Below are positions 8,762 through 19,753 of a stretch of DNA of 64,000 nucleotides, piece by piece. How positions within the stretch are numbered: position 1 is the first letter of the stretch; every line of letters starts with the position of its first letter. Source of the DNA: Cupriavidus sp. D384 (GTDB taxonomy: Bacteria; Pseudomonadota; Gammaproteobacteria; Burkholderiales; Burkholderiaceae); the NCBI RefSeq assembly GCF_001652915.1, contig NZ_BBQI01000024.1, forward strand, positions 124,001 to 188,000, written 5' to 3'. The translations under genes and the position numbers were made by a program. Under the pieces are notes generated by a model. The model was not told where the DNA came from, searched no databases, and saw nothing but the letters and a program-made list of their open reading frames with translations.

Positions 8762-10216
8762 TCAGCCCAGCTTCTTCTTCAGCAGTTCATTGACCTGGGC
8801 CGGGTTGGCCTTGCCCTTGGTGGCCTTCATTGCCTGGCCCACCAGTGCGTTGAACGCCTTTTCCTTGCCGGCGCGGAATTCCTCGACCGACTTGGCGTTG
8901 GCGGCCAGCACGTCGTCGATGATCTTTTCCAGCTCGCCCGTGTCCGACATCTGCTTCAGGCCCTTGGCGGCGATGATCGCGTCGGCGTCGCCGTCGGACT
9001 CGCCGGCCCACATTGCCGGGAACACATCCTTCTTGGCCGTGTTGTTCGACACCGTGCCGTCGGCAATGCGAGATAGCAGTTTCGCCAGTTGAGCCGGGCT
9101 CACCGGTGCGGCGTCAATCGCGATGCCGTCGCGGTTCAGTTGCGACGCCACGTCGCCCATCAGCCAGTTGGCGGCCGGCTTGGCACTGGCGGTGCCCACT
9201 TCCTTGACCACGGCCTCGAAGTAGCTGGCCAGGGCCTTGGTTGCGGTGATGGTGCTCGCGTCATAGGCCGACAGGCCATATTGCGAGACAAAGCGCGCCT
9301 GCATGGCGGCCGGCAGTTCGGGCAGCGCGTCCTTCACGCGATCGATCCAGGCGGCGTCGATCTCCAGCGGCATCAGGTCCGGATCGGGGAAGTAGCGGTA
9401 GTCATGCGCGTCTTCCTTGGTACGCATGGCGCGCGTCTCGCCGGTGTCCGGGTCGAACAGCACCGTGGCCTGGACAATGTCGCGGCCATCCTCGATTTCG
9501 GCGATCTGCCATTGCACTTCGTAGTCGATGGCCTGCTGCAGGAAGCGGAACGAGTTCAGGTTCTTGATCTCGCGGCGCGTGCCGAACTTCTCCTGGCCCA
9601 CCGGGCGCACGGACACGTTGGCGTCGCAGCGGAAGCTGCCTTCCTGCATGTTGCCGTCGCAGATGCCCAGCCACACCACCAGCGAATGCAGCGCCTTGGC
9701 GTAGGCCACGGCCTCGGCGGAACTGCGCATGTCGGGCTCGGTCACGATTTCCAGCAGCGGCGTACCGGCACGGTTCAGGTCGATGCCGGTCATGCCCGCG
9801 AAGTCCTCGTGCAACGACTTGCCGGCATCTTCCTCCAGGTGGGCGCGCGTCAGGTTGATGGTCTTCTCGTAGACGCCCTGCTTGCCTTCCACCTGCACGG
9901 TGATCTGGCCGCCCTGCACCACGGGGATCTCGTACTGGCTGATCTGGTAGCCCTTCGGCAGGTCGGGGTAGAAGTAATTCTTGCGCGCGAAGATGCTGCG
10001 CGGCGCGATCCTGGCGTCGATCGACAGGCCGAACTGGATGGCGCGCTCGACGGCGCCGCGGTTCAGCACCGGCAGCACGCCCGGCAGCGCCAGGTCCACG
10101 GGCGAAGCCTGCGTATTGGGTTCGGCCCCGAACGCGGTGGAGGTGCCGGAGAAAATCTTGGAGGCCGTGGAGAGCTGCGCGTGCGTCTCCAGGCCGATCA
10201 CCACTTCCCATTGCAT
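8762..10216 (-). CDS. gatB: Asp/Glu-tRNA amidotransferase subunit B
   Basis: This is a 484-residue protein starting [15 protein letters not shown]. GatB holds the kinase/transamidation site and the tRNA-binding part of GatCAB, which converts Glu-tRNA(Gln) or Asp-tRNA(Asn) to the cognate amidated tRNA in the cytoplasm. Family blocks are clear: [54 protein letters not shown], and the C-terminal YqeY-like tail domain (about residues 330-484, ending [10 protein letters not shown]). Length is normal. AGGAAA lies just upstream of the ATG. It is the last gene of the minus-strand gat cluster but is separated from gatA by two unrelated genes. Confidence 0.97.
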   Translation of the reverse strand: MQWEVVIGLETHAQLSTASKIFSGTSTAFGAEPNTQASPVDLALPGVLPVLNRGAVERAIQFGLSIDARIAPRSIFARKNYFYPDLPKGYQISQYEIPVVQGGQITVQVEGKQGVYEKTINLTRAHLEEDAGKSLHEDFAGMTGIDLNRAGTPLLEIVTEPDMRSSAEAVAYAKALHSLVVWLGICDGNMQEGSFRCDANVSVRPVGQEKFGTRREIKNLNSFRFLQQAIDYEVQWQIAEIEDGRDIVQATVLFDPDTGETRAMRTKEDAHDYRYFPDPDLMPLEIDAAWIDRVKDALPELPAAMQARFVSQYGLSAYDASTITATKALASYFEAVVKEVGTASAKPAANWLMGDVASQLNRDGIAIDAAPVSPAQLAKLLSRIADGTVSNNTAKKDVFPAMWAGESDGDADAIIAAKGLKQMSDTGELEKIIDDVLAANAKSVEEFRAGKEKAFNALVGQAMKATKGKANPAQVNELLKKKLG

Positions 10217-10295
10217 GGCGGTTTTCCTAATCTAAGTGCTTTTCTGAGTATGTTGGTTCGGTTGCCGAATTCCAGGCCCTGCGGTGTCTGTGTCG

Positions 10296-11396
10296 TCAGG
10301 GATCGGAACTCGCCAGCCATGAATCGAGTTGGGCCAGCGCGGCCACGCGCGCCACGGCGTCGCCGCCGACGGTGACCCCGGAGCCATGGCGCGCAGCGAT
10401 GTCGCGCCGCACATGCAGCTCGCTGGTGCCATCGAAGCCATGGTACGCGCCCGGATAGATCTCCAGGCGGAAGCGGGCCTTGGGCTGCCGGCTTTGCACC
10501 GCATTCTGCAGCATTGCGCAGCGCGTGGCCGGCGTCCAGTCGTCGGCGCCGCCGATCATCAGCAGCAGCGGCGAACGCAGTCTGAAATCGTGCTGCTGCA
10601 CGGCGCGCTTGCAACCTGGATAAAACGCCACGGCACGGTCGACGTTCGGCGCATCGGTCGGCCAGGGGCGGCTGGCGTCGATGGTGGCCAGCACCGCCTG
10701 CGCGCCGTTGGACCAGCCCAGCAGCACGATGCGGCGGGTGTCCACGCCGGGCTGCTTCGCCACCCAGCGCAGCGCGGCGATGGCGTCGGCACGGCGCGTC
10801 TTGTCGTCGATGGACCGCGCGTCGAGCGATTCCGTGCAGATGCCTTGCGCCTTGCCGCGCGGGCTGAAGCTGTCGGGCATCAGCACCGCGTAGCCACGCT
10901 CGGTCAGCCAGTGCGCGTATTCGCGGTAGCGGCTTTGCAGGCCGGCTGCCGGGTCGATGACTTCCTCGATCGTGCCGGCGCGTCTGGCCGCCACTTTCAT
11001 GTCCACCAGGCCGCCGCAGCCGTGCAACGCCACCACCACGGGCAGCAGCTGGCTGCGGGCGACGGTGCCTTCGCGCGGCATGAACCAGTAGGCGGTCAGT
11101 GCCGGCGAGCCGGGGTCGGCCGGCAGCCGTACCCGCGCCGTGGCGGGCTCGGTCGCGGTGGCCGGCGCCGCCACGGCGGCTGCGCTGGCCGGTGGCACGG
11201 GCGCTGTCAGAGGCGCTGTCAGGGGCGACGGCGGCGACAGAGGCGCCATCGACACCGCCGGCTGTGCCGGTGCGGCGGGCATCAGCGCTGCCACCATCGC
11301 CACGCCGGCCAGCGTCCCGCGCAGCCAGCGTCCCACCGTGGTCGGAACCAGCGGCGAGGCGTTTGGCGGCAAGGTGGGCGGGAGCAGGCGCGGCAT
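10296..11396 (-). CDS. Dienelactone-hydrolase-family alpha/beta hydrolase
   Basis: This is a 366-residue protein. The N-terminus has a hydrophobic stretch (LAGVAMVAALMPAAPAQPA) that looks like a signal peptide or anchor after a long n-region. A Pro/Ala-rich linker runs to about residue 85. The hydrolase domain follows, with the oxyanion strand VVVALHGCGG, nucleophile motif GWSNGAQ, acid motif GGADDWTP and catalytic His in AYHGFDG. It is likely a periplasmic esterase of unknown substrate. It sits between the lipoprotein gene and gatB on the same strand, and nothing in the sequence links it to tRNA amidation. A later start is possible because the N-terminal 25 residues are poorly conserved-looking. 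Confidence 0.75.
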   Translation of the reverse strand: MPRLLPPTLPPNASPLVPTTVGRWLRGTLAGVAMVAALMPAAPAQPAVSMAPLSPPSPLTAPLTAPVPPASAAAVAAPATATEPATARVRLPADPGSPALTAYWFMPREGTVARSQLLPVVVALHGCGGLVDMKVAARRAGTIEEVIDPAAGLQSRYREYAHWLTERGYAVLMPDSFSPRGKAQGICTESLDARSIDDKTRRADAIAALRWVAKQPGVDTRRIVLLGWSNGAQAVLATIDASRPWPTDAPNVDRAVAFYPGCKRAVQQHDFRLRSPLLLMIGGADDWTPATRCAMLQNAVQSRQPKARFRLEIYPGAYHGFDGTSELHVRRDIAARHGSGVTVGGDAVARVAALAQLDSWLASSDP

Positions 11397-11463
11397 GGTC
11401 GATCGACGAATTCAGCCGGAGGTCAGCGCGTGCGCGCGCATTCGCCGGTGCCCGGTTCGAACA

Positions 11464-11883
11464 TCACGGGCCACGCCTCTTCGTAGATGCCGGGCGTGCA
11501 GTGCGCCTGGCAGCTTGCGTGACGCGGCGCGGGTCCTGCCAGACCATCAGCTTGCAGGCGCTGCCGTCGTTGGCGCGCAGCTCGATGTGTGGCGTCTTGC
11601 GCACCTGTCGGAAGTCGGCCAGGTTGAAGCTGCACGAGCCGCGCTTGCCCACCCACAGCTTCCACTGCAGCTGCTGCACGGTGTTGTCGGCCACGCGCAG
11701 CTGCGCGTCCTCGCGGAAGCCGTCTTCCTCGGTGCGCTGGCAGTTGCCCGCCAGGTCGATGTCGCGCGCCGCGATGGGCGTGGAGCGGCCAACGAACGGT
11801 ATCTGGCAGCCGGCCAGCGTCACGGCCACCGCCAGGGCGGCGGCCAGTCTCAGCGGGATGCGGGGCAGGGCGTGCATGCGCAT
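11464..11883 (-). CDS. Small lipoprotein with a 3' frameshift
   Basis: The start at 11883 gives MRMHALPRIPLRLAAALAVA followed by a lipobox (VTLAGC), so it is an exported lipoprotein. The body (NCQRTEEDGFREDAQL, LQWKLWVGKRGSCSFNLADF) is not a family I recognise. Near 11505-11525 the reading frame goes bad: the annotated frame ends in an Arg/Ala-rich tail typical of a shadow frame (AARRTARPASTKRRGP). The neighbouring minus frame from there to 11423 reads like protein (CQAHCTPGIYEEAWPVMFEP). A one-base loss would explain this; the original protein probably ended at 11423. It could be a real mutation or an assembly error. It lies between gatA and the hydrolase gene. Confidence 0.6.
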   Translation of the reverse strand: MRMHALPRIPLRLAAALAVAVTLAGCQIPFVGRSTPIAARDIDLAGNCQRTEEDGFREDAQLRVADNTVQQLQWKLWVGKRGSCSFNLADFRQVRKTPHIELRANDGSACKLMVWQDPRRVTQAARRTARPASTKRRGP

Positions 11884-11911
11884 GGTGGCTCGGCGGTTGG
11901 CGTGCGGGCGG

Positions 11912-13411
11912 TCAGGCCGGGCGGCGCAGATGCCAGTCGGTGGCCTGCTGGAAGGCATGGGCCACCTGCAGCAGGCGCGCTTCGTCGAAGTAGTTGCCGA
12001 TGATCTGCAGGCCCACGGGCATGTTGCCTTCGCCAAAGCCGGCCGGCACGCTCATGCCGGGCAGGCCGGCCAGGCTGGTGGACAGCGTGAAGATGTCGGC
12101 CAGGTACATCTGCACCGGGTCGGCGGTCTTCTCGCCCAGCTTCCAGGCCACGCTCGGCGCCACCGGCCCCATGATCACGTCGCACCCGGCGAACGCGCGC
12201 TGGAAGTCGTCGGCGATGATGCGGCGGATCTTCTGCGCCTGCAGGTAGTACGCATCGTAATAGCCGTGCGACAGCACGTACGTGCCCACCATGATGCGGC
12301 GCTTCACTTCCGTGCCGAAGCCTTCGGCGCGGCTCTTCTTGTACATGTCGAGCAGGTCGCGGTACTCGGCGGCGCGGTGGCCGTAGCGCACGCCGTCGAA
12401 GCGCGACAGGTTCGACGAAGCCTCGGCCGGCGCGATGATGTAGTACACCGGGATCGACAGCTCGGTCTTGGGCAGCGACACGTCCACCAGCGTGGCGCCA
12501 AGCTTTTCATACTCGGCCAGCGCCGCGCGCACGGTCTTTTCCACGTCGGCGGCCAGGCCCTTGCCGAAGTACTCGCGCGGCAGGCCGATGCGCAGGCCGG
12601 CCAGCGGCTTGGCGGCGCTGGCGCCAGCGCGCGGCTGGCCCAGCAGGCGCGTGAAGTCCTCGTCCACGCCGCCCAGTTCCGGGGTCAGGCTGGTGGAATC
12701 CTTCGGGTCGAAACCGGCCATGCCATTGAGCAGCATCGCGCAGTCTTCGGCCGTATGGGCCATCGGGCCGCCCTGGTCCAGCGACGACGCGAACGCGATC
12801 ATGCCGTAGCGCGACACACGGCCATACGTCGGCTTGATGCCGGTGATGCCCGAGAACGACGCCGGCTGGCGGATCGAGCCGCCGGTGTCGGTGCCGGTGG
12901 CGGCCGGCGCCAGGCCCGCGGCCACGGCAGCGGCCGAACCGCCCGACGAGCCGCCCGGCACGCGGTTGGTGTCCCACGGGTTGCGCACGGCACCCTGGTA
13001 CGAATTCTCGTTGGACGAACCCATCGCGAATTCGTCCATGTTGGTCTTGCCCAGCGTGACCATGCCGGCCGCGCCCAGGCGTTCCACCACGGTGGCGTCG
13101 AACGGGCTTTCGTAGCTGGCCAGCATCTTCGAGCCGGCGGTGGACTTCCAGCCGCGCGTCACGAAGACGTCCTTGTGGGCGATCGGCACGCCGGTCAGCG
13201 GCGTGGCCTGGCCGTTGGTGCGGCGCTCGTCGGCGGCGCGGGCCTGGGCCAGCGTCAGGTCGGGGTTGACGTCCACAAAGGCGTTGAGGCCCTTGGCGGC
13301 GTCGATGCGGGCCAGGTAGTCGCGGGCGAGTTCCTCGGCGGACACGGAACGGGCGGCCAGCGCATCGGCAATCTGGCGCAGCGAGGTCTGTTGATCAGCG
13401 GAAAAGGTCAT
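11912..13411 (-). CDS. gatA: Asp/Glu-tRNA amidotransferase subunit A
   Basis: This is a 499-residue amidase-signature enzyme that hydrolyses glutamine and channels ammonia to GatB. The catalytic Ser-cisSer-Lys triad is visible: Lys80 in GVPIAHKD, Ser155 in [10 protein letters not shown] and the nucleophile Ser179 in [12 protein letters not shown]. The family block [19 protein letters not shown] follows. Length is normal for GatA. It lies 52 bp downstream of gatC and belongs to the same operon. No oddities. Confidence 0.97.
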   Translation of the reverse strand: MTFSADQQTSLRQIADALAARSVSAEELARDYLARIDAAKGLNAFVDVNPDLTLAQARAADERRTNGQATPLTGVPIAHKDVFVTRGWKSTAGSKMLASYESPFDATVVERLGAAGMVTLGKTNMDEFAMGSSNENSYQGAVRNPWDTNRVPGGSSGGSAAAVAAGLAPAATGTDTGGSIRQPASFSGITGIKPTYGRVSRYGMIAFASSLDQGGPMAHTAEDCAMLLNGMAGFDPKDSTSLTPELGGVDEDFTRLLGQPRAGASAAKPLAGLRIGLPREYFGKGLAADVEKTVRAALAEYEKLGATLVDVSLPKTELSIPVYYIIAPAEASSNLSRFDGVRYGHRAAEYRDLLDMYKKSRAEGFGTEVKRRIMVGTYVLSHGYYDAYYLQAQKIRRIIADDFQRAFAGCDVIMGPVAPSVAWKLGEKTADPVQMYLADIFTLSTSLAGLPGMSVPAGFGEGNMPVGLQIIGNYFDEARLLQVAHAFQQATDWHLRRPA

Positions 13412-13463
13412 ATCGGGTCGGATGGCGTCTGGATGGGCGACAGGGCAGGGCAGCGCGCTGCCG

Positions 13464-13763
13464 TCACTCGATGACCTTGGGCACCAGGTACAGGCCGTTC
13501 TCGGTGGCCGGGGCGGGGCGCTGGTAGTCCGTGCGGCGGTCGGACTCGGTCACGGCGTCGTCGCGCAGGCGCTGGGCGATGTCGCGCACGGCTGACAGCG
13601 GGTGGGCCAGCGGCTCGATGCCGGTGGTGTCCACCGCCTGCATCTGTTCCACCAGGGAGAAAAAATTGTTCAGCTGCACAAGCGTTTGCTCGGCCTCGGC
13701 ATCGCTGGTTTCGATGCGGGCCAGGTGCGCGATGCGCTTGACGTCGGAAAGTTCGAGAGCCAT
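13464..13763 (-). CDS. gatC: Asp/Glu-tRNA amidotransferase subunit C
   Basis: This is a 99-residue protein, the normal GatC length. The sequence has the GatC pattern: [18 protein letters not shown] at the start, [25 protein letters not shown] in two pieces, and [10 protein letters not shown] followed by [12 protein letters not shown]. GatC clamps the GatA-GatB interface. It is the first gene of the minus-strand gat cluster, and a perfect TATAAT lies about 260 bp upstream. Confidence 0.96.
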   Translation of the reverse strand: MALELSDVKRIAHLARIETSDAEAEQTLVQLNNFFSLVEQMQAVDTTGIEPLAHPLSAVRDIAQRLRDDAVTESDRRTDYQRPAPATENGLYLVPKVIE

Positions 13764-15647
<1,884 letters not shown>

Positions 15648-15785
15648 TACGAGGCAGGGACCGTGGTGACCCGCGTCGCCCCGTCCCCGCGCCCTTTGAT
15701 GTCTTCCCCCGCCAGCCCGGACCGCCATGCCCCCAAACGGGCGAGCGGACGCGCTGGCGGAATGGTTTCGCCTGCGCACCGGTAA

Positions 15786-16808
15786 ATGGATTACTCTCCA
15801 CCGCCGCTCTTCAAGCAAGGCACGTCTGCCGTTGCACGCCTGGTCGTGTTCGTGGCGATCGCGCTGGCACTGCTGATTGTCGATGCGCGCTTCGACGCCA
15901 TGCGCGTCGCGCGCCAGGTGGCCGCCACCGTCCTGATGCCCGTGGAACGCCTGGTGCTGGTGCCGCGCGACGCACTGCGCGGTGTCTTTGACTACGCCCA
16001 GTCGTCGGTCACGCTGGCCAATGAAAACCGCGAACTGCGCCGCAGTGCCGTGGAGCAGGCCAACGCATCCGTACGCCAGGCCCAGCTCGAGGCCGAGAAC
16101 AACCAGCTGCGCAAGCTGCTGAACCTGCAGCAGCAGTCGGCCACGCCGGTCACGGCGGCCGAGATCCTCTACGATGCCCGCGACCCCTACAGCCAGCGTA
16201 TCGTCATCGACCACGGCAGCGCGCAGGGCCTGCGCGCCGGCTATCCGGTGATCGACGAGCGCGGCGTGATCGGCCAGGTCACGCGCGTGTCGCCGTTCCA
16301 GTCCGAAGTGACGCTGCTGACCGACAAGGACCAGGCCATTCCCGTGCAGGTGGTGCGCAACGGCCTGCGCAGCGTGGCGTTTGGCGGCTCGCGCGCGGGG
16401 CTGCTGGATCTGCGCTTCATGGCCGCGTCGGCCGACCTGCAGCAGGGCGACCTGCTGGTGACGTCCGGCCTGGACGGCACCTATCCGCCGGGCCTGCCCG
16501 TGGCGAAGATCGTCCAGATCGAGCGCAAGGCCGACACCGCATTCTCGCGCGTGTACTGCGAACCCGTGGCCGGCGTGCGCTCGCATCGCCAGCTGCTGGT
16601 GGTGCGCTACGAGTCCGGACTTGGCCCGCGCCCGCAGGAAGAGTCTGCCCCGACCAAGGCCGAGAAGGGCGCCCGTTCGGCGGCCGCGCGTGCCGGTGCC
16701 GAGCAGAAGGCGGCTGACAAGGCGGCTGACAAGGCAGGCGACAAGCCCGCCGAGAAGGCCACCGACAAGCCCGCCGACAAGCAGAAATCCCCGGAGCGTT
16801 CCCAGTGA
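15786..16808 (+). CDS. mreC: Rod-shape-determining protein MreC
   Basis: This is a 340-residue bitopic inner-membrane protein: a short cytoplasmic N-terminus, a TM helix (residues about 17-35), a coiled coil (about 75-120, LANENRELRRSAVEQ and LEAENNQLRKLLNL), then the periplasmic beta-domain. Family blocks are GLRAGYPVIDERGVIGQV, LTDKDQAIPVQV and GLDGTYPPGLPVAKI. The last 55 residues form a Lys/Ala/Asp/Pro tail built from repeats of the type KAADKAADKAGDKPAEK, which is longer than in E. coli MreC. The stop overlaps the mreD GTG (GTGA at 16805-16808). Confidence 0.95.
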   Translation: MDYSPPPLFKQGTSAVARLVVFVAIALALLIVDARFDAMRVARQVAATVLMPVERLVLVPRDALRGVFDYAQSSVTLANENRELRRSAVEQANASVRQAQLEAENNQLRKLLNLQQQSATPVTAAEILYDARDPYSQRIVIDHGSAQGLRAGYPVIDERGVIGQVTRVSPFQSEVTLLTDKDQAIPVQVVRNGLRSVAFGGSRAGLLDLRFMAASADLQQGDLLVTSGLDGTYPPGLPVAKIVQIERKADTAFSRVYCEPVAGVRSHRQLLVVRYESGLGPRPQEESAPTKAEKGARSAAARAGAEQKAADKAADKAGDKPAEKATDKPADKQKSPERSQ

Positions 16809-17317
16809 CGACATCCCAATACCTGCTGCGGCCGGTCAATCCCGCGTTTATCGCGCTGACCTTCGTGCTGGCCTTCCTGTGGAACCTGATGCCCTGGGGC
16901 ACCACGCTGTGGATCCCCGACATGGTGGCCCTGGTGCTGGTGTTCTGGAACATCCACCAGCCGCGCAAGGTGGGCATGGGCGTGGCGTTTCTGCTAGGCC
17001 TGTTGATGGATGTGCACGATGCGCGCCTGCTGGGCGAGCATGCGCTGGCCTATACGCTGCTGGCGTACTTTGCGATCACGATCCACCGCCGCGTGCTGTG
17101 GTTCTCGGTCTATACGCAGGCGCTGCATGTGATGCCGCTGCTGTTCATCACCCATGCCGTGCCGGTGGTGATCCGCCTGGCGATGGGTGCGCCGCTGCCC
17201 GGCTGGCAACTTCTGGTGGCGCCGGTGATCGAAGCCGTGCTCTGGCCGATGGCCACCGCGTTGCTGCTGGCGCCGCAGCGCCGATCGGCCGACGTCGACG
17301 AGACGCGCCCGATCTAG
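16805..17317 (+). CDS. mreD: Rod-shape-determining protein MreD
   Basis: This is a 170-residue protein from a GTG start coupled to the mreC stop. It is a small integral membrane protein with about five TM segments (FIALTFVLAFLWNLMPWG, MVALVLVFWNI, AYTLLAYFAITIHRRVLWF, LFITHAVPVVIRLA, AVLWPMATALLLAP). The WIPDMVALVLVFWNIHQP block is characteristic of beta-proteobacterial MreD. It works with MreC to activate the elongasome. Confidence 0.93.
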   Translation: MTTSQYLLRPVNPAFIALTFVLAFLWNLMPWGTTLWIPDMVALVLVFWNIHQPRKVGMGVAFLLGLLMDVHDARLLGEHALAYTLLAYFAITIHRRVLWFSVYTQALHVMPLLFITHAVPVVIRLAMGAPLPGWQLLVAPVIEAVLWPMATALLLAPQRRSADVDETRPI

Positions 17318-17361
17318 CCCATCCCATTCCCTGATACCGCCACGCCGCCCGCAGTACCGCC

Positions 17362-19740
17362 ATGACCGAAATCCGCAACGTCGAACTGGAAATCGGCCGC
17401 TTCCGCATCCGCGTGGCGGCGGCCGCCCTGTTCACGGTCATCTGCTTTGGCCTGCTGCTCTCCCGCTTCCTGTGGCTGCAGTGGTACAAGCACGACCAGT
17501 ACTCGGCCAAGGCCGAGGACAACCGCATCTCCGTGGCGCCGATCGAGCCGAACCGCGGCATCATCATGGACCGCAACGGGGTGATCCTGGCGCGGAATTT
17601 TTCGGCGTACACGCTTGAAGTCACGCCGTCCAAGCTGACCGACACACTCGACAACACCATCGACGAACTGGCCCGGCTGGTCGATATCCAGCCGCGTGAC
17701 CGCCGCCGTTTCAAACGCCTGCTGGAAGAATCGCGCAGCTTCGAAAGCCTGCCGATCCGCAGCCAGCTGACCGACGAGGAAGTCGCCAAGTTTTCGGCGC
17801 AGCGCTTCCGTTTTCCCGGGGTGGACGTCCGTGCGCGCCTGTTCCGCCAGTACCCGCTGGGCGAATCGGCCAGCCACGTGGTGGGCTACCTGGGCCGCAT
17901 CTCGCAGCGCGATCAGGAACGGATCGACGCGATGGACGAGGCCAACGACGCCGATCCCGCCAAGTACGACCCGCGCCGCGACGCCGACAACTACAAGGGC
18001 ACCAGCTACATCGGCAAGATTGGCCTGGAGCAAAGCTACGAGACCGAACTGCACGGGCTGACCGGCTTCGAGGAAGTGGAAGTCAGCGCTGGCGGCCGTC
18101 CGATTCGTACTTTGTCCACGTCGCCGGCGACACCGGGCAACAACCTGATCCTGTCGCTGGACATCCGGCTGCAGCAACTGGCCGAACAGCTATTTGGCGA
18201 CCGCCGTGGCGCGCTGGTGGCGATCGAACCGGAAACCGGCGACATCCTGGCCTTCGTCTCGAAGCCGACCTTCGACCCGAACCTGTTTGTCGAAGGCATC
18301 GACTCCAAGACCTGGGACGAGCTGAACGGATCGCCCGACAAGCCGCTGCTGAACCGCCCCCTGCGGGGCACCTATCCGCCGGGCTCCACGTACAAGCCGT
18401 TCATGGCGCTGGCCGCGCTGACCACGGGCAAGCGCACGGCGGCCTGGGGCATGCACGATCCGGGCTTCTTCACGCTGGGCAACCACACGTTCCGCGACGA
18501 CAAGCCGGGCGGCCATGGCTGGGTGGACATGCAGGCGTCGATCGTGCAGTCGTGCGATACCTATTACTACGCGCTGGCGCGCGACATGGGTGTCAATGCA
18601 ATCCACGATTTCATGAAGCCGCTGGGCTTTGGCCAGATCACGGGTATCGACATCGAGGGCGAAAGCCGCGGCATCCTGCCGTCCACGGATTGGAAGCGCA
18701 AGGCCTACCGCAAGCCCGAGCAGCAGAAGTGGTATGACGGCGAGACCATTTCGCTGGGCATCGGCCAGGGCTACAACAGCTTCACGATCCTGCAGCTTGC
18801 CAACGCCGTGTCGATCCTGGTCAACGACGGTGTGGCGATGAAGCCTCACCTGGTGAAGGCCGTCGAGGATTCGGTGTCGCGCAAGCGGTCGCTGACCGTG
18901 CCCAAGGAAAGCTACCGGCTGCCGTTCAAGCAAGCCGATATCGACGTGATCAAGCGCGCCATGGTGGCCGTGACCCACAACGGCACGGCGGCGCGGGTGT
19001 TTGCCGGCGCGGCGTACGAGTCGGCGGGCAAGACCGGCACGGCCCAGACCTATACGCTGGGCAAGAACGAGAAATACAACCACCACGCCATCGACGAACG
19101 CAAGCGCGACCACTCGCTGTACACGGCATTCGCGCCGGCCGACCATCCGAAGATCGCGCTGGCGCTGATCGTGGAGAACGCCGGCTTTGGTGCCGCCGTG
19201 GCCGCCCCGATCGCGCGCAAGGTGATGGACTACTACCTGCTGCGCAAGTGGCCCGAGGAGCTCCAGGCCACCGCGCCGCCGCCCGAGGAAGCGCTGCGCG
19301 CCGGTAACCGGCCGCCGGTGGATACGCCGAGCGTGTTCACCACGGGCGATACGGCGAATGCGGCCACGGCGACGGTGATGCAGACCGCACCGGCGCCCGT
19401 GGCAGCCGCCTCGGGCGCCGCGGCCGCTGCCAGCGCGCCGGGCGCCAGTGCCGTGGCTGCGGCATCCGTGCCGGTGCCGGCGGCCAGGGCGACCGGTGCG
19501 TCCGAGTCGATCGCCGCGCAGCTCGATCCGGCTGCCATCGCGCCAGCCTCCGCCGTGACCACGCTCGACGACCGCATGCTGCAGGCGCTGGGCCACAGCA
19601 AGCTGCCGGCGTCGGCGCCCAAGGCACCGCCGCCGCGCGTCACGCCGGCGTCCGCACCGGCCCCGGCGCCGCGTACGCGCCCGGCCAAGACCGCCAACCT
19701 TGCCCAGGCCGATGCGGCCGGCAAACAAGTTTCAGAGTAA
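17362..19740 (+). CDS. mrdA: Penicillin-binding protein 2 (elongation transpeptidase)
   Basis: This is a 792-residue class-B PBP. A single N-terminal TM (residues about 17-38) is followed by the pedestal domain (RGIIMDRNGVILARN) and the transpeptidase domain. That domain has Ser342 in STYK, Ser397 in SCD and Lys557 in KTG. It cross-links new peptidoglycan in the lateral wall together with RodA. The C-terminal 150 residues form an Ala/Pro-rich, low-complexity tail that is not part of the catalytic fold and makes the protein longer than E. coli PBP2 (633 residues). The gene lies between mreD and rodA; rodA starts 13 bp after its stop. Confidence 0.96.
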   Translation: MTEIRNVELEIGRFRIRVAAAALFTVICFGLLLSRFLWLQWYKHDQYSAKAEDNRISVAPIEPNRGIIMDRNGVILARNFSAYTLEVTPSKLTDTLDNTIDELARLVDIQPRDRRRFKRLLEESRSFESLPIRSQLTDEEVAKFSAQRFRFPGVDVRARLFRQYPLGESASHVVGYLGRISQRDQERIDAMDEANDADPAKYDPRRDADNYKGTSYIGKIGLEQSYETELHGLTGFEEVEVSAGGRPIRTLSTSPATPGNNLILSLDIRLQQLAEQLFGDRRGALVAIEPETGDILAFVSKPTFDPNLFVEGIDSKTWDELNGSPDKPLLNRPLRGTYPPGSTYKPFMALAALTTGKRTAAWGMHDPGFFTLGNHTFRDDKPGGHGWVDMQASIVQSCDTYYYALARDMGVNAIHDFMKPLGFGQITGIDIEGESRGILPSTDWKRKAYRKPEQQKWYDGETISLGIGQGYNSFTILQLANAVSILVNDGVAMKPHLVKAVEDSVSRKRSLTVPKESYRLPFKQADIDVIKRAMVAVTHNGTAARVFAGAAYESAGKTGTAQTYTLGKNEKYNHHAIDERKRDHSLYTAFAPADHPKIALALIVENAGFGAAVAAPIARKVMDYYLLRKWPEELQATAPPPEEALRAGNRPPVDTPSVFTTGDTANAATATVMQTAPAPVAAASGAAAAASAPGASAVAAASVPVPAARATGASESIAAQLDPAAIAPASAVTTLDDRMLQALGHSKLPASAPKAPPPRVTPASAPAPAPRTRPAKTANLAQADAAGKQVSE

Positions 19741-19753
19741 AAGGAGACGCGCC

